In this document: one piece after another, positions 60,610 through 64,000 of the stretch
Position numbering within the stretch: the stretch's first letter is position 1
Layout of the letters: every line of letters begins with the position of its first letter
NCBI RefSeq assembly: GCF_963924675.1
Contig: NC_089222.1
Span: 108,453,316-108,517,315, forward strand
Origin: Phocoena phocoena
Lineage: Eukaryota; Chordata; Mammalia; Artiodactyla; Phocoenidae
DNA length: 64,000 nucleotides
Reading direction: 5' to 3'
Notes under the pieces: generated by a model
What the model saw: only the letters and a program-made list of their open reading frames with translations
What the model was told of the DNA's origin: nothing
Databases searched by the model: none
Program-made: the position numbers and the translations under genes

Positions 60610-62990
60610 CTCCCACTTTGTCTCCTGTCCCACATCAACCCTCACCCAAAAACTCAATGGAAAACAAACTGCTCATTGTGTGAATAAAAAAAAAAAAAAT
60701 GTGAAGAAATATAGATATATGACTAAAATTACACCCTGATAAAAATTTAGAGATTAAAGAGCATGCAAAAAGATGAACTATAAGGCAGATTTAAGTTGCT
60801 AAGCAACTTAGTGTTCACAGGAAATCAGATATAGCAATTTGCTTTGGCAAGACTACACGATAAGTTTAAAGAAACAAAACCAGTTATTAGTTTGAGCTAC
60901 TAAGTAATTAAAGGAAGAAGAATTAAAAAATTAAACTGAATTAAGTCAGTGTTTAACATATAAGAATACAACCAATTTGTCTCAGAGGCCTGAGGGTCCA
61001 AACTGATATTTAATTACAAGACAAAAGACGACTGTCAATTTGACAAAGGCAAAAATAGATTAAAACATGATACTATATTTAAATTTGATCTCGTACAATG
61101 AGTTTTGACTTCCTGCCAAACTCCTGTAGTATCATTTCTTACATCATGTAATAAAATGCTCATGTAATAAAAACCTCCCTGTACAGAGATCCCAATTTAT
61201 GCATTCTTTCTGCTGGGTCTGAAGTATATCACCTCAGCAGAGATTAAAGTGATGAATATAGTGAACAGTTATCACTCTGTTTCTGAAAGAATACAAATAT
61301 GCATTATTATTAAACTTTAGGACTGTGCTTGTGTTGTTGCCATCAGCTACCATAATCAGAATGCAAAGTAGCAGAACATCTATTCCAAGAATGGGTAATC
61401 TGCTCCTTTATAAACACCAGAGGAAAAAAGGATTAAGCCTATTGTTTGTTTGTTTGAGATGGCTTAATTCTCCTCTAGCAACTAGCCCCTTGGCTTTTCT
61501 TCACTCAAGAGAATATTTGGAAAAGGAAAACAAGAATTGCTATCTATAAGTGTTGCTCACTTTCAGACACTAATCTGCATTAATGAGTCTCTATCACTTC
61601 AGTTCCAGGTAATAGCAGCAGTGGTACAAGGATAGACTTGTTGACTCAAGCAAACAAACAAGCAAACAAGCTAACAAATGCAAGGAACAAATAAATTATT
61701 TAAAGGATGTTCCAACTAATGAACATTTAATTCTATGATCAGCTTATATGCCTGAAATCTGCACTGGCTCAAGTACTTTATGCATTTAGTAATTTTAGTT
61801 TCTCATATCTCCATGCAACGTGTAGAAAAAGCACAAAACCAAAATGTAACTTTAACTGTAAAGAGGTCATATTTCCTTTGTATTTTTCAAAATCTTTGTG
61901 TGAAATGTTCCTTTGTTTTCAGGATCGTTATTAGACTCCTGAATATTCAAGACTTATGTGCTCATATTTCTCATTATGTGAAAACTCACAGAATTTTATC
62001 CTCAGCAAACTGAGAATCTTGGACCTACATTCATTTATACTGCCTGAAGGTTTGGTCTTATTGAAATCAATCTAAGGTTTGGAACCTTTGTTTTTTATTA
62101 AGTATAAAGGAGGTACTTACTTTTGGCTGCCAAGACTACAGCTGGGTGACGCCAATTTTTTTTTTTTTTCTTTTCTCCCTCACTGCTATTGCCACTCAGT
62201 TAAGACAAGAAGCAGCAAGTGACAGAACCACACTGGGATTCTTGATGTTGAAAGTGGAGGAGAAGGTAATTGATTTTTCCTTCAGTATTTAACTTAACTA
62301 GATACTGGAAACATTAAAGATGGAACAAAATCTCCTACTGGTCTCTTCATTCTCTATTTGCCTTTGTACTTTTCTTTCAAGAGACATAATATTGATGGGA
62401 CTCAGAGAGAAAAATACAGGTTAAGAGGATGACAGATGAAAGGAGAAACTAAAATTTGTGTAGCTATAGGTCATTTAAATATTGTTAAAATATATTTATT
62501 TGTCTTTTTTGAGTATACTATAGCCTTAAGAAAACCTATAAAATACATGAATTATTTGTGACAAGCTGAAACTTAATTACTAGGTCTATAAGGGCAGAGG
62601 GGTAGATTGTAAAATAGAAATAAAGTATTTAGACTTTCCCCTCACTGATAACCAATTTAAGTCAAAAGAATCTCATTATTTTAGAAATCACAGAAAAAAA
62701 TTCCACAATTTGCCTAATATTTTTCTAGTGTTCTTAGTGTCAGTAACCTTGTCACAAATTTACCCAAAGCATTCCTTTATTTAAGATCATTTCTCTCTCT
62801 TTCTGTTATGTTTTATTCTTTTGTGGAAAATAGAGAAAACAACATAAGTATATACCATGATGAAGGAGTTTTGAAAAGACTTTTAGAAGCTCATTTTTGA
62901 CACAAATTCCTTCACTCAAGTATGGATTTATAATGCTAAGCAAGTGGAAAAATTGTTACATTTGCATTTCTAATATAGATAATTCCAGGT
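60610..62990. other. AT-rich unassigned DNA
   Basis: Contains an A-run at about 60688-60700, a CAAA/CAAG-type stretch at 61649-61675 and a T-run at about 62156-62169. No gene or transposon recognised. Confidence 0.5.
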
Positions 62991-63003
62991 CAAAATGGTA
63001 TTT

Positions 63004-63223
63004 ATTTATTTATTTATTTATTTATTTATTTTGCGTTACGCGGGCCTCTCACTGTTGTGGCCTCTCCCGTTGCAGAGCACAGGCTCTGGACGTGCAGGCT
63101 CAGTGGCCATGGCTCACGGGCCAGCCGCTCCGCGGCATGTGGGATCTTCCCAGACCGGGGCACGAACCCGTGTCCCCTGCATCGGCAGGCGGACTCTCAA
63201 CCACTGCGCCACCAGGGAAGCCC
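63004..63223 (-). mobile_element. CHR SINE 11, (TTTA)n tail
   Basis: Reverse-strand CHR SINE with a 13-bp duplication CAAAATGGTATTT at 62991-63003 and 63224-63236. The tail complement is (TTTA)n of about 30 bases. Most CpGs are preserved (GCGTTACGCGGGCC, CCGCTCCGCGGC). Confidence 0.96.
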
Positions 63224-63239
63224 CAAAATGGTATTTCTT

Positions 63240-63690
63240 ATTTAATGTTAATGTTATAACCAACTCTGGGGAGGTTATCAAATTATTTCTTTATGTGGAA
63301 ATATTCCCACTACATTATAATTATGAGATTTGCTGAGTATTTACTATATGCTAAATAGACAGCTTACTTATATCCATTAAAATAAGCTTAAAGTGTTTCA
63401 ATAACTAGATCAAATTTATATGTTTGTAAGCATCAAAGATTGGATTGGGATCAAAAAGGTGTAAATCCCATGTCTCAGCACCTAATTACTGAGGTCTGCC
63501 CTTCAGCAGTATCAGAACCATCTGTTGAGACTGATTTAAATACCTGTATTCCTGGAATGTGGATTGCCACATCAGACCCAGGGAGTTTGTACTTTGTAAC
63601 AAACATATTTGATAATTCCTAAATATGGTATTACCCAGGTATCCCCTGAGACACATAGTATACAATAAGAACAAGACACAATAAAGTTAG
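63240..63690. other. Unassigned AT-rich DNA
   Basis: A weak MIR-like phrase (GCTGAGTATTTACTATATGC) at about 63332. Otherwise nothing recognised. Confidence 0.45.
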
Positions 63691-63694
63691 CCAA

Positions 63695-63905
63695 ATTACC
63701 TTTGTATTGAGTACCTATTGTGTTCTAGGACAGGAACTGAACTACATATATGTCATATATTTTTGTATTTAATTTTGACACAATGCTCTGTAGTATGACC
63801 AAGTATCCTTCACTATACATGGGAAGACACCACTGTGAAGCAATGTGCCTAAGGTCTCACAAATTAGAAATGGTGGTCAGACTCTGGTCTTTTTGCTGTT
63901 CCGTA
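63695..63905 (-). mobile_element. MIR SINE, reverse strand
   Basis: TTGAGTACCTATTGTGTTCTAG, CTTCACTATACATGGGAAGAC, AAGCAATGTGCCTAAGGTC, TCACAAATTAGAAATGGTGG and TCAGACTCTGGTC follow the complement of MIR, although degraded. Confidence 0.7.
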
Positions 63906-64000
63906 CTGGTGTTTAAATATTTGTAAAACTGAGATGAATTTCCAAAATTTCAGAGGAAGTTAAGTAAATAATGGAATCATCATTTAACAGACTAAGTACT

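Noticed and set aside
1..64000. CRISPR array, operon, rRNA or prokaryotic features
   Set aside because: No regularly spaced identical repeats and no dense coding; the repeat content is mammalian.

Overview
This is a vertebrate, almost certainly cetacean, intergenic window. It holds eleven copies of the tRNA-derived CHR SINE in the form typical of whales and dolphins (head near GGCTTCCCTGGTGGCGCAG, A-box-like and B-box-like promoter motifs, A-rich tail). It also holds LINE-1 of the cetartiodactyl type, old mammalian MIR and L2 elements, an ERVL-MaLR solo LTR, hAT- and Tigger-type DNA transposon relics, and a processed pseudogene of RPS27A. I see no intact protein-coding gene, spliced exon, rRNA, functional tRNA or CRISPR array. 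Open reading frames are short and mostly fall inside SINEs or LINEs. The window reads as an AT-rich gene desert or a large intron.

Layout. 1-6.9 kb: AT-rich unique DNA with an old DNA transposon (about 1.8-2.1 kb), a MIR fragment, a solo MaLR LTR (4848-5203, with a 5-bp target duplication) and an (AT)n tract. 6.9-20.6 kb: one large nested LINE-1 block. An older L1 (called L1-A here) starts near 6905 and is interrupted at about 9170 inside ORF2 by a second, full-length L1 (L1-B, about 9169-17212), after which L1-A resumes at 17213 and runs to 20634. Three CHR SINEs are inserted in the block. Parts of L1-A and L1-B are far more alike than the rest: they share the same dead reverse-transcriptase motif (FAVD) and the same in-frame stop, and L1-B carries a displaced 745-bp copy of L1-A sequence. 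20.6-31.2 kb: unique DNA with three reverse-strand CHR SINEs, the RPS27A pseudogene, MIR, L1M-type 3'-UTR fragments, an L2 split by a DNA transposon, and an old L1 3' end. 31.2-41.2 kb: mostly AT-rich sequence that I cannot assign. 41.2-55 kb: an inverted pair of CHR SINEs, Tigger-type relics, an old antisense L1 fragment, MER5-type hAT relics, several MIRs, two L2 fragments and the youngest-looking CHR SINE (47103-47321). 55-64 kb: mostly unassigned AT-rich DNA with simple repeats, one CHR SINE with a (TTTA)n tail, and a MIR.

The elements do not form a pathway. What links them is insertion history: L1-A first, L1-B into it, then CHR SINEs using the L1 machinery (A-rich tails, 7-16 bp target duplications), with later exchange between the two nested L1 copies. 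Family names come from memory of consensus sequences, not from a database search; identity figures are hand counts.
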